Assembly (NCBI RefSeq): GCF_001908375.1
Contig: NZ_CP017244.1
Location: 1,922,001-1,986,000 of the forward strand
DNA length: 64,000 nt
DNA from: Rhizobium etli 8C-3
Lineage (GTDB): Bacteria; Pseudomonadota; Alphaproteobacteria; Rhizobiales; Rhizobiaceae
Direction: 5' to 3'
Below the pieces are notes generated by a model. That model was not told the origin of the DNA and did not search any database. It was given only the letters and a program-made list of their open reading frames with translations. How positions within the stretch are numbered: the first letter of the stretch is position 1; each line of letters opens with the position of its first letter. A program made the position numbers and the translations under genes. Below, one piece after another: positions 54,521 to 63,281 of this stretch.

Positions 54521-54980
54521 TTGCAGCGCCGGGCTAGGGCGCAACCTTACGATCCTGACACCCGGAGGGCTGGAGGAATTCTTCGTTGAGGGGCCGCACG
54601 CGAGTTGCGCATTCCTGACCAGGTAACCGAAGTGGCGGAACTCGCGGGCCGCTATGGGATCGAGTTTCCGTGGACCGGCCAAGTGGAGCGTCGGAAGCCC
54701 CATCCGATGGTCGGCTCAGACAGCAAGATTCCACCCGCTGCCGTCCCTCGGCGTGGTGCTCTGAAGCCGAGAGGCGCCACTGACGTTTCTTCACCTTCTC
54801 CGCCAGGGCGTTCGCCTTTTCGAAAAAGTGACCTCGCGGCAGCTAGCAAACCTTTCGCAGGAAACGTGATGGCCTCGCTTTCGAGTGTCCGGGAACCCCA
54901 CGACAGGCTCCGACGTTGTACCCGGTCTCGCGCCGTCGCAACTGGCGGATCTGTCGGCAAATAAAATGAGGAGTGTTCCA

Positions 54981-55190
54981 ATGGTCAGTGAAGACGACCG
55001 CAAGCCACTTCATCATACGCAAAAGATGAAAACCCGCCTCGACGAGATGATCGGCCATCTGCGGGAGGACGTTGAGAAAGTCGACGAGCCACAGTTCAAA
55101 GCCATGTTCGAGACAGCCGCGGAAGTTCTCGAGGGTTTGAAAACGGCCTTCGCCCATTACGAACATCGCAGTGAAAAAGCCTGGCGCTAA
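54981..55190 (+). CDS. Small conserved-type hypothetical protein (69 aa)
   Basis: GAGGAG lies 7 bases before the ATG at 54981, which decides the start over the longer frame from 54885. The product is charged and helical (KMKTRLDEMIGHLREDVEKV, then FETAAEVLEGLKTAFAHYE), soluble, and likely an amphipathic coiled-coil. No function can be assigned. Confidence 0.6.
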   Translation: MVSEDDRKPLHHTQKMKTRLDEMIGHLREDVEKVDEPQFKAMFETAAEVLEGLKTAFAHYEHRSEKAWR

Positions 55191-55457
55191 GACTGCATGC
55201 GTACCACGCGGTCGCTGCTCCGCCATGCTCTTCGCGCAACCCTATTACCCAAGAGATAAGGAACTCTCGGTCGCGTGATGGGCGGTGCCAACGCCACGGT
55301 GGTGAGTACTCGGAGCCGCGCTCTACCAGCCCGTTGGTCCGCACGAGTTTGCGCTTGCGCTGACCTGCTTTGTCCTTCTCATGGCGTGGCCTCCCCTCCG
55401 TGGATCGTGGTGGTCGTCCCGGTCGGCGGCGCTGATAGGCTTCGCCTGATCTCCACT

Positions 55458-55942
55458 TCAGGATGGCGGCGGGCCGAATATTCGCCTGATGACGTCGTCG
55501 CCATGGGACTCGAAACACCGGCCATGGCTCAGTAAAATGCAATCCGGACGCCAGGAGTGGATTTTCGCGAACACTGCAGTCGCCTTTCGCGCTGCAGTAA
55601 CAGCGGCAGGCGCATGCGGAAGAATATCTGGCCCGCGGGGGTGGTCCATTCCGCTGAATCTTATAGCCGTTCCCAAGGCTCGGCCACCTTGTCGAATTCG
55701 ATGTTGATGATCGGGTCCGTGAGAACGAGCGTCTTCGACGTCCTGGAAGATGAACTCCTTGAAATATCCGCCGGGAAACAGCGTCTGGTCGATGTCCCGC
55801 AACCATTCCTCGGGCGGATTGAGCTCGAGGTCGCGCGCGAACGTGACGTCGATGTGCCGGGCGCTTGAGTTGTCGCAGCCCAAGGGGCCGACGAGCGCAA
55901 CGGATATCGACGGAGACGCCTCGTGATCACTGGAACAGCCAT
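55458..55942 (-). pseudogene. Frameshifted DUF4336 (metallo-hydrolase-like) pseudogene
   Basis: Three minus-strand frames together give a DUF4336 protein: FARDLELNPPEEWLRDIDQ and FPGGYFKEFIF in one, TLVLTDPIINIEFD in the next, GQIFFRMRLPLL in a third, then FAKIHSWRPDCILLSHGRC back in the first. At least three frame changes are needed, so it is inactive. Confidence 0.65.
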
Positions 55943-55997
55943 AATGCTTGCGGGCTATCGATCGTAACGGATGCCACGTCGTTTTTTCCTCCAGAGA

Positions 55998-57719
55998 TCA
56001 AAGACCGAGCTGCCAGATTTCGGCGGCGACAATGTTTCTCTCAGGTGCCGTAAGGCGCACTGCGCTCACCCCGTTGAAACCGGGCAGCCGCTTGGTTCCC
56101 GTCCAGCGGCCATCGTCGGCGAAGACCTCAATGGAGCCTGCATCGAGAAAGATCCGGATGGTCGACGGGCGGGCGCCGGCGGCGATATAGCGGGGAGCTG
56201 CCTTGGTATTCGCCACCGAAAAAGGAATGCTCAGCCCGTCCTTGTTCAGCTGGACCGCGACCGTCGCCCCGGGATGTTCGAGATCGAGGCGGAAAGCGTT
56301 GCCGGCTTGCCCCAGGGTTAGCAGGATCTCGACGGAGCCGTTGACGAGATCGACAGTCCGGCCATCCAGAAAACCTCCGGCATCCAGCTGGTGCTGCCGC
56401 AGGCTTTCGATGCCTGATACCGGCGGCGTGATCAGCGCGCCGCTTTGCAGTGCCAGCCGGCGCGGCAGGGTCATCGCCGTCGGCATGTCGATCTCTCTTG
56501 AGATATCCGTCCAGTTGGCAAGCCAAGCAATGCCGACCGCCCCCCCCTCGTCGACGAAGGCCTGGAACGCGTAGGCGTCGGTGCCGAAATCCAGTTCTTG
56601 TTCGAATTCAATCAAGAACCGTTGGCCATCGAACCGGCCGATGGTCGCAAGCGTCATGTTGCGCCGGCCTGTTACCGGGTCGCGGCTCGTCAGGAGACCA
56701 AAGATCAGGGCCCAGCGCGTCGAAGGGTCGCTTGCGGGACCGTCGAGGGGCACCATGCAGGGGCACTCCGCCGCTGTCATCCCGAAGCGGTTCTCGCGGT
56801 GAAGCGTGCCAAGGAAAGTCCATCCCGATGCCGCGGCCGGATCATCGGTTTCATAGAGCAGGATGACGCCGCCCTCGCGGTCTCGCGTGCCAAGCAGCAT
56901 CTTCCATTTGCCGTCGGGGCCCGAGAAGACGTAAGGGTCGCGGAAGTCCCTCGTCAGGCCAAGCCCGGCGGGACGCGTCGGCAGGATCAGGTCTGCCGGG
57001 TCGACATTGACAAGATCGCGGCTGGTGGCGGTGAACTGAACCTGTTCCTCCGGTTCCCGATCCTTCATATGCTCGGTAAAGAAAATGCGAAGACCGGCTT
57101 CGTCGCCGGGAAGAGCGATCGCCGAGCCGGAAAATGCGCCGCCCCGCCCGTCGGCCCGCGCGGCGAGTTCATCCGAAGGCGGAAGAAAGATCGGGAGATG
57201 CGTCCAGCGAAGATAATCCTGCGAGACCGCATGACCCCAATGCATGTTGTTCCACCGAAGACTGTGGGGATAGTGCTGGTAGAAGAGGTGCAGCCTGCCG
57301 CCGAACCTTCCAAAACCGTTCGGATCGTTCATCCAGCCGAAGGGCGGGCGGAAATGATAGCCGCCCGGGACTGCGGGGGCGGCATTGGCAGGGCGCACAT
57401 GCAGCAGCCGGATGCCCTCTTCAAGAACCCGGGGCTGAAGGAAGGCATAGAGCACCGAGACCTCGGTTGTAGCAGGATCGTAGGAGAAGACGGTGTCTCC
57501 GCCTCTTTCCAGCGTCAGCAGCCGAAACTCGAACTCATGCGGATTTGATGTTTCCACAACGCCGGCCGTGTTCCCGTCGACATGTGCCGTCAGCCTTCCC
57601 GGGGCTACGCAATGGGATGCCTTGATCCAGGCATGGACCGTGGACCCCGCGGGCAGGACGGCGCTGATCGTCTCCAGCTCCACTTCATCGGAGGCAGAAA
57701 TCGCTTGGCTTGTCATCAA
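55998..57719 (-). CDS. GH32 beta-fructofuranosidase (sucrose/fructan hydrolase)
   Basis: 573 residues. A small N-terminal beta domain of about 115 residues precedes the five-bladed propeller of GH32. The nucleophile is in FGWMNDPNGF, the transition-state Asp in RDPYVF, and the acid/base Glu in AECPCMVPL; a C-terminal beta-sandwich follows. No signal peptide, so it acts in the cytosol on imported sucrose or short fructans. It is the last gene of the operon, 1 base after the permease stop. Confidence 0.92.
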   Translation of the reverse strand: MMTSQAISASDEVELETISAVLPAGSTVHAWIKASHCVAPGRLTAHVDGNTAGVVETSNPHEFEFRLLTLERGGDTVFSYDPATTEVSVLYAFLQPRVLEEGIRLLHVRPANAAPAVPGGYHFRPPFGWMNDPNGFGRFGGRLHLFYQHYPHSLRWNNMHWGHAVSQDYLRWTHLPIFLPPSDELAARADGRGGAFSGSAIALPGDEAGLRIFFTEHMKDREPEEQVQFTATSRDLVNVDPADLILPTRPAGLGLTRDFRDPYVFSGPDGKWKMLLGTRDREGGVILLYETDDPAAASGWTFLGTLHRENRFGMTAAECPCMVPLDGPASDPSTRWALIFGLLTSRDPVTGRRNMTLATIGRFDGQRFLIEFEQELDFGTDAYAFQAFVDEGGAVGIAWLANWTDISREIDMPTAMTLPRRLALQSGALITPPVSGIESLRQHQLDAGGFLDGRTVDLVNGSVEILLTLGQAGNAFRLDLEHPGATVAVQLNKDGLSIPFSVANTKAAPRYIAAGARPSTIRIFLDAGSIEVFADDGRWTGTKRLPGFNGVSAVRLTAPERNIVAAEIWQLGL

Positions 57720-57720
57720 T

Positions 57721-58614
57721 TCAACCTTTCACGGCAGAGCCGATAAACGAACTCACGAACCAGCGCTGGAATGCGAGGTAGAGCCCCAGGATCGGGGTCA
57801 TCATCAAAACGGAGGCGGCCATCGCTCGATCCCAGTAGATGCTGTCCTGTCCGAAGAAGGTCGCGATGGCGACGGCGATCGGCCGGGCATAGTCGGTCTG
57901 CGTGACGAGGATCGGCCAGAGATACTGGTTCCAGGTCTCGATACCCATCAGGATCGACACGGTGGCGAGTGCGGGCAGGCTAAGCGGCAGGAAGATGGAG
58001 CGATAGGCCCGGAAAAAGGATGCGCCGTCGATCTCGGCCGCTTCCAGCAATTCCTTCGGCAGCTGCGCGAAGAACTGGTAGAACAGGAAGATGTAGAGGG
58101 GGCTTGCGACCCAGGGCACGATCTGCACCGCGAAGGTGTCGGACATTCCCGCTCGCGAGACCATGATCACGAGCGGCATGATGATGCTTTCCTGCGGGAT
58201 CACATAGAGCGCGATCACGATGGACAGGATGATGGCGCGGCCCTTGAGCGATCCGCAGGCAAGAACGAAGCCAGCCATCGAATTCACGATCAGGCCGGAG
58301 CAAACCGTGGTGACCAGGATGATCAGCGAGTTGATGAGGTATCGTCCGAAGGCGAGTTCGCCGGAGAGGTGGCCGACTTCCGCATAGTTGGACAACGTCG
58401 GGTTCGACACCCAGAAGGCCCGGAAGCTGCCCATGTCGGCAAGGATCTGGAACCTGTCGTCCTTGAGGCTCGCCACGACCAGGAGCAGCAACGGAGAGAC
58501 GATCACCAATGCGATGATGAAGATGGAGGCCGTTTGGACGCTTCGGAGAACCCTGGCGGCGGAACGAGGCCGCGCGCTGCGGGCCTGCGGGATCGAGAGA
58601 ACGATATCAGACAT
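57721..58614 (-). CDS. ABC sugar permease (MalG type)
   Basis: 297 residues, six membrane helices, with the EAA loop KELLEAAEIDGASFFRAYRSI near residue 200. Carbohydrate uptake family 1 inner-membrane subunit. The start overlaps the MalF-type stop by 8 bases. Together with the binding protein it imports the substrate of the GH32 enzyme. Confidence 0.93.
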   Translation of the reverse strand: MSDIVLSIPQARSARPRSAARVLRSVQTASIFIIALVIVSPLLLLVVASLKDDRFQILADMGSFRAFWVSNPTLSNYAEVGHLSGELAFGRYLINSLIILVTTVCSGLIVNSMAGFVLACGSLKGRAIILSIVIALYVIPQESIIMPLVIMVSRAGMSDTFAVQIVPWVASPLYIFLFYQFFAQLPKELLEAAEIDGASFFRAYRSIFLPLSLPALATVSILMGIETWNQYLWPILVTQTDYARPIAVAIATFFGQDSIYWDRAMAASVLMMTPILGLYLAFQRWFVSSFIGSAVKG

Positions 58615-59545
58615 CGAAGCGCCTCAGGAGCTGGCGCTGGATCAGCGCGATGACGAGAACGATCACGAACAGGATGACCGAGACGGCGGAGGCATAGCCC
58701 ATTTTCTGCTCTTCGAAGCCGGCGCGGACCATGTAGTGCACCACCGTTTCGGTGCTGCTCTTCGGTCCGCCCTGCGTGAGAATGGCGACCTGGGTATAGA
58801 GCTTGAAGGCCTGGATGGTCGTGATCACGAGCACGAAGACATGGGTCGGACGCAGGCCGGGCATGGTCACATGCCAGAAGCGGCGGAAAGCGTTCGCGCC
58901 GTCGATCTTGGCGGCGTCGTAGAGTTCGTCCGGAATGCCCTGAAGGCCGGCGAGGTAGACGATCATCTGGAAGCCATAGGCCTGCCAGGCCGAGAGCAGG
59001 ACGAGCGAGAACATTGCCCATTGCGGATCGCCGAGCCAATCGATCGGCTGGATCGCTCCGCCGGAAAGGAAGCCGAGGATCTGGTTGAACGGGCCCGTCG
59101 GATATTGGAACAGAGTGCCCCAGATGACGCAGACCACGACCATCGAGGTGATCGCCGGCAGGAAGAACATGCCGCGCAAAAGATTGCGGAACGGCAGCTT
59201 CTGATGAAGCAGGAGCGCTGTCGCGAAGGCGAGGCCGCACTGCGCCGGAATGATCCAGAAGGTGAAGCGCGACACGTTCCAGAGCGCCGTCCAGAAAAGA
59301 TCGTCCTGGAAGATACGGATGAAATTGTTGAACCAGACGAACCGGACCGGCGTCGGCCGTGGCACCAGAGGCTGGTTGGTCATCGCCGTCCAGAAGGACA
59401 AGAGGAACGGCAGGATCAGAAAGAGGGTCAACAGGACGACGGCCGGCGCAAGCATGGCCGCTTCCTGCATCGCCCGTCCCTTGTCATGCCGGCGTACCGG
59501 AGCTTTTCGGACGGATGTCGAAGATGTCGATTGTTGCATGACCAT
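58607..59545 (-). CDS. ABC sugar permease (MalF type)
   Basis: 312 residues from ATG 59545, 5-6 bases after AGGAGG; a longer frame upstream lacks such a site. Six membrane helices and the EAA loop DELYDAAKIDGANAFRRFW. It pairs with the MalG-type subunit. The gap from the binding-protein gene is 92 bases. Confidence 0.93.
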   Translation of the reverse strand: MVMQQSTSSTSVRKAPVRRHDKGRAMQEAAMLAPAVVLLTLFLILPFLLSFWTAMTNQPLVPRPTPVRFVWFNNFIRIFQDDLFWTALWNVSRFTFWIIPAQCGLAFATALLLHQKLPFRNLLRGMFFLPAITSMVVVCVIWGTLFQYPTGPFNQILGFLSGGAIQPIDWLGDPQWAMFSLVLLSAWQAYGFQMIVYLAGLQGIPDELYDAAKIDGANAFRRFWHVTMPGLRPTHVFVLVITTIQAFKLYTQVAILTQGGPKSSTETVVHYMVRAGFEEQKMGYASAVSVILFVIVLVIALIQRQLLRRFDV

Positions 59546-59637
59546 GCAGTCCTCCTTTCCAAACCTGGATGCCGGTCCCGCCCTGCGATGTCCGGCGGAG
59601 ACATCGCAGGGCTTCGACCTGTCGGCGGCGACCACGC

Positions 59638-60930
59638 TTACTGCTCTTCGCCGAACGGCGGATAGCCGTCATTGTCCTCGATATCCTGATCGATCTTGTT
59701 GGCGGCCGATGTCAGCGCCTCCTTGGGATCGCCGCCATTGAACACCTCGTCGACGGCCTGCATGAAGGCGGAGGTGATGGTCGGATAGGCTGGATGCGGC
59801 GGGCGCGCGACGGCCGTCTTCGATGCCTGTTCGAAGGCGATCGCCATCGGGCCGCCTGGAGCATAGAGCGGAGATTCAGCAGCGAAGCTCTTTAGTCCGG
59901 GGTAACCCGACTGACTTGCGACGAAGCTCCGAAACTCCTTGTCCTTCAGCAGGAAGCTGATGAACTTGCCGGCGATATCGGGATGCGCCGATGTCTTGGT
60001 GATTGCCCAGATCCAGGTGCCATCAGGGCTCGCACCCTTGGCGCCGAACTTTGGAAGCGGCAGCACGACAATGTTGTCCTTCATGGTCGCGGCGGCTTCC
60101 GCATAGACCCAGTGCCCGCCGAGCGCCAGCGCCGCCGGATTGCCTTCGGCGAAGAACTGGTTGGTTCCGGCCGACTGCGGCACGACCCAGCCATTCTTGA
60201 CCCACTTCTGCATCATCGCCAGCGCATCGGCGCAGGCGTCGCTATCCAGCGTCCCTCCGGATTTCCAGGCCTTGCGGTCGATGAGGTCGCAGCCGGCCGA
60301 TTGCAGGATCGGTCCATAGGCATAGGTGATCCATTCGGTCTTGATGCCATAGCCGCGGAAGGTGTCGATCGGCCACTTCACGCCGTCGAGCTTGGAAAGC
60401 TTCTCGAGATAGGTTTCGAACTCCTCCCAGGTCCAGGCATCGTCGACGGATTTCGGGATGCGGGCGCCGATTGCTTCGAGATATTTCTTGTTGCCGTAAA
60501 GTACGACCGACGAGTCGGTCAGGCCGATCGCATAGAGGTCCTTATCGATCGGGTATGTGCCCTGGGCGATGTTGGACTCCGTCATGTCGTCGAGGAGGTC
60601 CTTGTCGATCAGCGGTTTGATGGGCTGAAGATAGCCCGACCAGACGTAATTGGCGAGGAACGGCGCATCGAGCTCCATGACGTCGGGCAGCTGCTTGGCC
60701 ATGACGGCGGCGCTGAACTTCTCGTTATAGGCATCGTGCGGCGCATAGATGAACTGCACGTCGACATCGGGATTGGCGGCTTCGAACCGCTCTGCGACCT
60801 TGCCATAGGCGGCGACAAAACCGGGATCGCCCTGATGCATGACCTGGATTGCGGTTTTCTCGGCTGCCTGCACCCATGTAGCGGTTAGCGCCGAGGACAG
60901 GACCAGAGACCAAAGTAAACGTTTACCCAT
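59638..60930 (-). CDS. ABC sugar-binding protein (family 1)
   Basis: 430 residues with a signal peptide (MGKRLLWSLVLSSALTATW, cleavage after VQA). Family 1 solute-binding fold: AIQVMHQGDPGFVAAYGKVAERFEAANPDV at the N-terminal strand-helix (shown in part), and GHWVYAE and FISFLLKDKEF later. It probably binds sucrose or fructo-oligosaccharides because a GH32 enzyme is in the operon. A LacI-type palindrome lies inside its first codons. Confidence 0.92.
   Translation of the reverse strand: MGKRLLWSLVLSSALTATWVQAAEKTAIQVMHQGDPGFVAAYGKVAERFEAANPDVDVQFIYAPHDAYNEKFSAAVMAKQLPDVMELDAPFLANYVWSGYLQPIKPLIDKDLLDDMTESNIAQGTYPIDKDLYAIGLTDSSVVLYGNKKYLEAIGARIPKSVDDAWTWEEFETYLEKLSKLDGVKWPIDTFRGYGIKTEWITYAYGPILQSAGCDLIDRKAWKSGGTLDSDACADALAMMQKWVKNGWVVPQSAGTNQFFAEGNPAALALGGHWVYAEAAATMKDNIVVLPLPKFGAKGASPDGTWIWAITKTSAHPDIAGKFISFLLKDKEFRSFVASQSGYPGLKSFAAESPLYAPGGPMAIAFEQASKTAVARPPHPAYPTITSAFMQAVDEVFNGGDPKEALTSAANKIDQDIEDNDGYPPFGEEQ
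60915..60926. promoter_or_regulatory. LacI-type palindrome GTAAACGTTTAC in the first codons of the binding-protein gene
   Basis: A perfect 12-base palindrome with the central CG typical of LacI/PurR-family operators. It covers codons 2-6 of the sugar-binding protein gene and would act as a roadblock or as part of a promoter region. It shares the GTAA-xCGx-TTAC plan with the site before lacI. Confidence 0.55.
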
Positions 60931-60966
60931 AAGAATTCCTCCTCAATTGAATGGGCCTGTTTCAAT

Positions 60967-61971
60967 TTATACGGATGCCCGCTCCACCAGCTGGAACGGA
61001 AGTTTCTGCACTCCGACCGGGGGCCGGTCTTCGGCAAGCAGGATTTGCGCGGCCTGGCGGCCCATGGCGCGATGGGGAAGCGCCATGGTGGTCAGCGGCG
61101 GGTCGAGACGCGAGGCAATCTCGACCTGGTTGTCGAAACTCGCAACGGCGACGTCGTCGGGAATGGCTGCGCCAGTCCGGCGCAGCGCGGCATAGACCTC
61201 CATGGCCACGCGGTCATTGCCGCACAGGATGGTATCTGGGCGCCGGGGGCCGCTCATGAGCTCATGCACATGCGTGGCCACGAGGCTGTGCGCCCGGTCG
61301 CTGTAGATCGCCTTGCTGACTGCGGGCAAGACGATGGCGTTGGCTCCGTCGATGCCCGCATGATCGAGCGCCTGCCGGAAACCGAGTTCCCGGAGTTCGC
61401 CTGCGAGCAGCCCCGGCAGATTGATGAAGGCGATATTGTGCCGGCCGGCATCGATGAGGTAGTTGGTAATCTCGAGCGCCGCCCCCGTTTCGTCGGGCAC
61501 CAGAGAGGTCACGCGATCGTTGGCATCCCGGCAATTGATCATGACGCCGACCGCATCGGAAAATTCGGGCGGCAGGTCGACGTTCTTGTGATACATGGCG
61601 GCATAGGCGATCGCCCGCGGGCGAAAGCGCCGCATCTCGTCGAGTATCGATGCTATGCTCCGGTGGCCGCCGAGCGTCATGGCGAAGACGGCCATGTCGG
61701 CGGCGCGTACTGCGCCGTCGAGCCCTCTGATGATCTCGGTCGCGAAAGGCGACGTGATCAGATCGTCGGCGACAAGGCCGACGAGCGGCATCCAGCCCTG
61801 CCGCATGCTGCGAGCGGCGAAGTTGGTGACATAACCGATCTCCTCGGCGATCTCCTTGATCCGCTGCCGGGTTTCCTCCGACATGCGCGCCGAGCCGCCA
61901 TGCAAGGCGCCTGAGACGGTCTTGACGGAAACGCCTGCGCGGGCGGCTATGTCATTGAGCGATGCAGTCAC
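60967..61971 (-). CDS. LacI-family transcriptional repressor
   Basis: 334 residues. The N-terminal helix-turn-helix is SLNDIAARAGVSVKTVSGALHG with the hinge, followed by the periplasmic-binding-protein-like sensor. It lies 36 bases upstream of the sugar-binding protein gene on the same strand and almost certainly represses the operon until the sugar or its product binds. Confidence 0.92.
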   Translation of the reverse strand: MTASLNDIAARAGVSVKTVSGALHGGSARMSEETRQRIKEIAEEIGYVTNFAARSMRQGWMPLVGLVADDLITSPFATEIIRGLDGAVRAADMAVFAMTLGGHRSIASILDEMRRFRPRAIAYAAMYHKNVDLPPEFSDAVGVMINCRDANDRVTSLVPDETGAALEITNYLIDAGRHNIAFINLPGLLAGELRELGFRQALDHAGIDGANAIVLPAVSKAIYSDRAHSLVATHVHELMSGPRRPDTILCGNDRVAMEVYAALRRTGAAIPDDVAVASFDNQVEIASRLDPPLTTMALPHRAMGRQAAQILLAEDRPPVGVQKLPFQLVERASV

Positions 61972-61982
61972 TGGGTTCGCTT

Positions 61983-62000
61983 TGGGTTATCGATTACCCA
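61983..62000. promoter_or_regulatory. LacI-type operator upstream of lacI
   Basis: TGGGTTATCGATTACCCA, 16 of 18 positions symmetric, centred on ATCGAT, beginning 12 bases before the lacI start. It suggests autoregulation. The half-sites resemble those of the palindrome at 60915-60926. Confidence 0.6.
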
Positions 62001-62049
62001 ATCTGTTAATGGTTGCTCGTCTTGGAGTCAACAGGGCTTGAGGATAGTC

Positions 62050-62410
62050 CGCAGCGATGGAGGCGGTTGCCGTTAAGCCGACGATCGACATGCTCACGGC
62101 CCATCCTGACATCAAGGCCCTTTACGGGATGTACGATGAGGCCGAGACCGGCGCCGCAAAGGTTCTTCAGACACGCGGGCACAGACAAGGTCGGTATCGC
62201 AGTCGTGGATGACGACGATCTCTCTGCTGAAGTCGAACGCGATCCAGGGCATCTTCTTCCAGGAGGCGGTTGGACAGGGAATCGACGGGACGCAGGAGGT
62301 CGTCAATGCAATCACCGGTGCGCCGGTCAAGAAAGACCTCGCTCTCATCATGCCTCTCGTGGCGGAGGATAAGGTCGACAACGCCCGAAGCGAAGGCCGT
62401 CGCACGGGTA
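62050..62410 (+). pseudogene. Sugar ABC substrate-binding protein remnant (RbsB type)
   Basis: Three successive plus-strand frames give the C-terminal half of a type-1 periplasmic binding protein: [20 protein letters not shown], then [13 protein letters not shown], then [16 protein letters not shown] with [16 protein letters not shown]. At least two frameshifts; the N-terminal half is missing. It is not linked to an ABC gene here. Confidence 0.65.
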
Positions 62411-62494
62411 TTCCCGCCCGCCAACTAAGTGGTACGGACGTCGGCTGCTCTAGTCGGCGCCCCTTTTTCGGCGATCTCTTGAAGGGTAGCATGT

Positions 62495-62671
62495 ATGAAG
62501 GACCTCCCGATCATCGATCCGCATTTTCATCTGTGGGATCTCGACAACAACTACCATCCGTGGCTGTCGGACGGCGTGAAACCGTCCGCCTTCGGCGACT
62601 ACACCGCGATCTCCTCATCCGGCTGTTCATGCTGGAGGTGGAAAAGCAGCTCATCGCGCCGGGGCGGATAG
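62495..62671 (+). pseudogene. N-terminal fragment of an amidohydrolase (lactonase type)
   Basis: The ATG at 62495 opens [20 protein letters not shown], the metal-binding HxH start of amidohydrolase-2 proteins such as sugar lactonases, continuing to about FGDYTAI. The frame then turns into unrelated residues and stops after 58 codons. The rest of the enzyme is absent. Confidence 0.65.
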
Positions 62672-63281
62672 AAGGCGACAGTCCGGCGGGCACTGTCGTC
62701 GACGGTGTTCTACCCAAGCCATGAAGTAGTGGATCGACAAGGGTGGCCGCCTTCCGCCCCACCTCGTCGATTGGCACAGGGCTCAACTGGCAGATCACCA
62801 CGGTAGAGGTGGAGCACTTTGCCGATGAACCGCCGCCGGTGCGGATATTCGACGGTATGAAGTTCTGCGTGTCGGCCGATCAATAGCCCGATCGAAACTC
62901 TTCTGAAAAGCTGATCCTGTCACCGTCAATAACTACGGCAAAATAATCCATAATTTTAGTAGAAAAAGAACAACTGGTCTTTCTCGGTTGAGCCACCCTG
63001 CTAGGCTGTCGTCATGATCTTCTCGTCAAAAACAGGGGACCGTTCATGACCCGAAAACGATCAGCACGCATGGGATCCGACTTAATCACCATCGATCGCT
63101 GAGCAGTAGCGTCAGCACCGCAGCTTGCGTTCCACCCGTTCGAATGACGTAAGCAGGCCCAGATCTATTCGGCTTCCGGCCAAGCGTTTCGCCCGCTCGG
63201 CGGGCTGTCGCAGCGCGTGCGGCTCGACGCGCGCAGTTCGCTCGACGATCACAAAGACAACAACAACCATCAGGAACCTTC
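62672..63281. other. Stretch without a supported gene
   Basis: About 600 bases of short frames; one ends VRIFDGMKFCVSADQ near 62884 and may be another gene tail. An AT-rich patch at 62930-62980 may hold a promoter for the family-5 binding protein. Confidence 0.4.
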
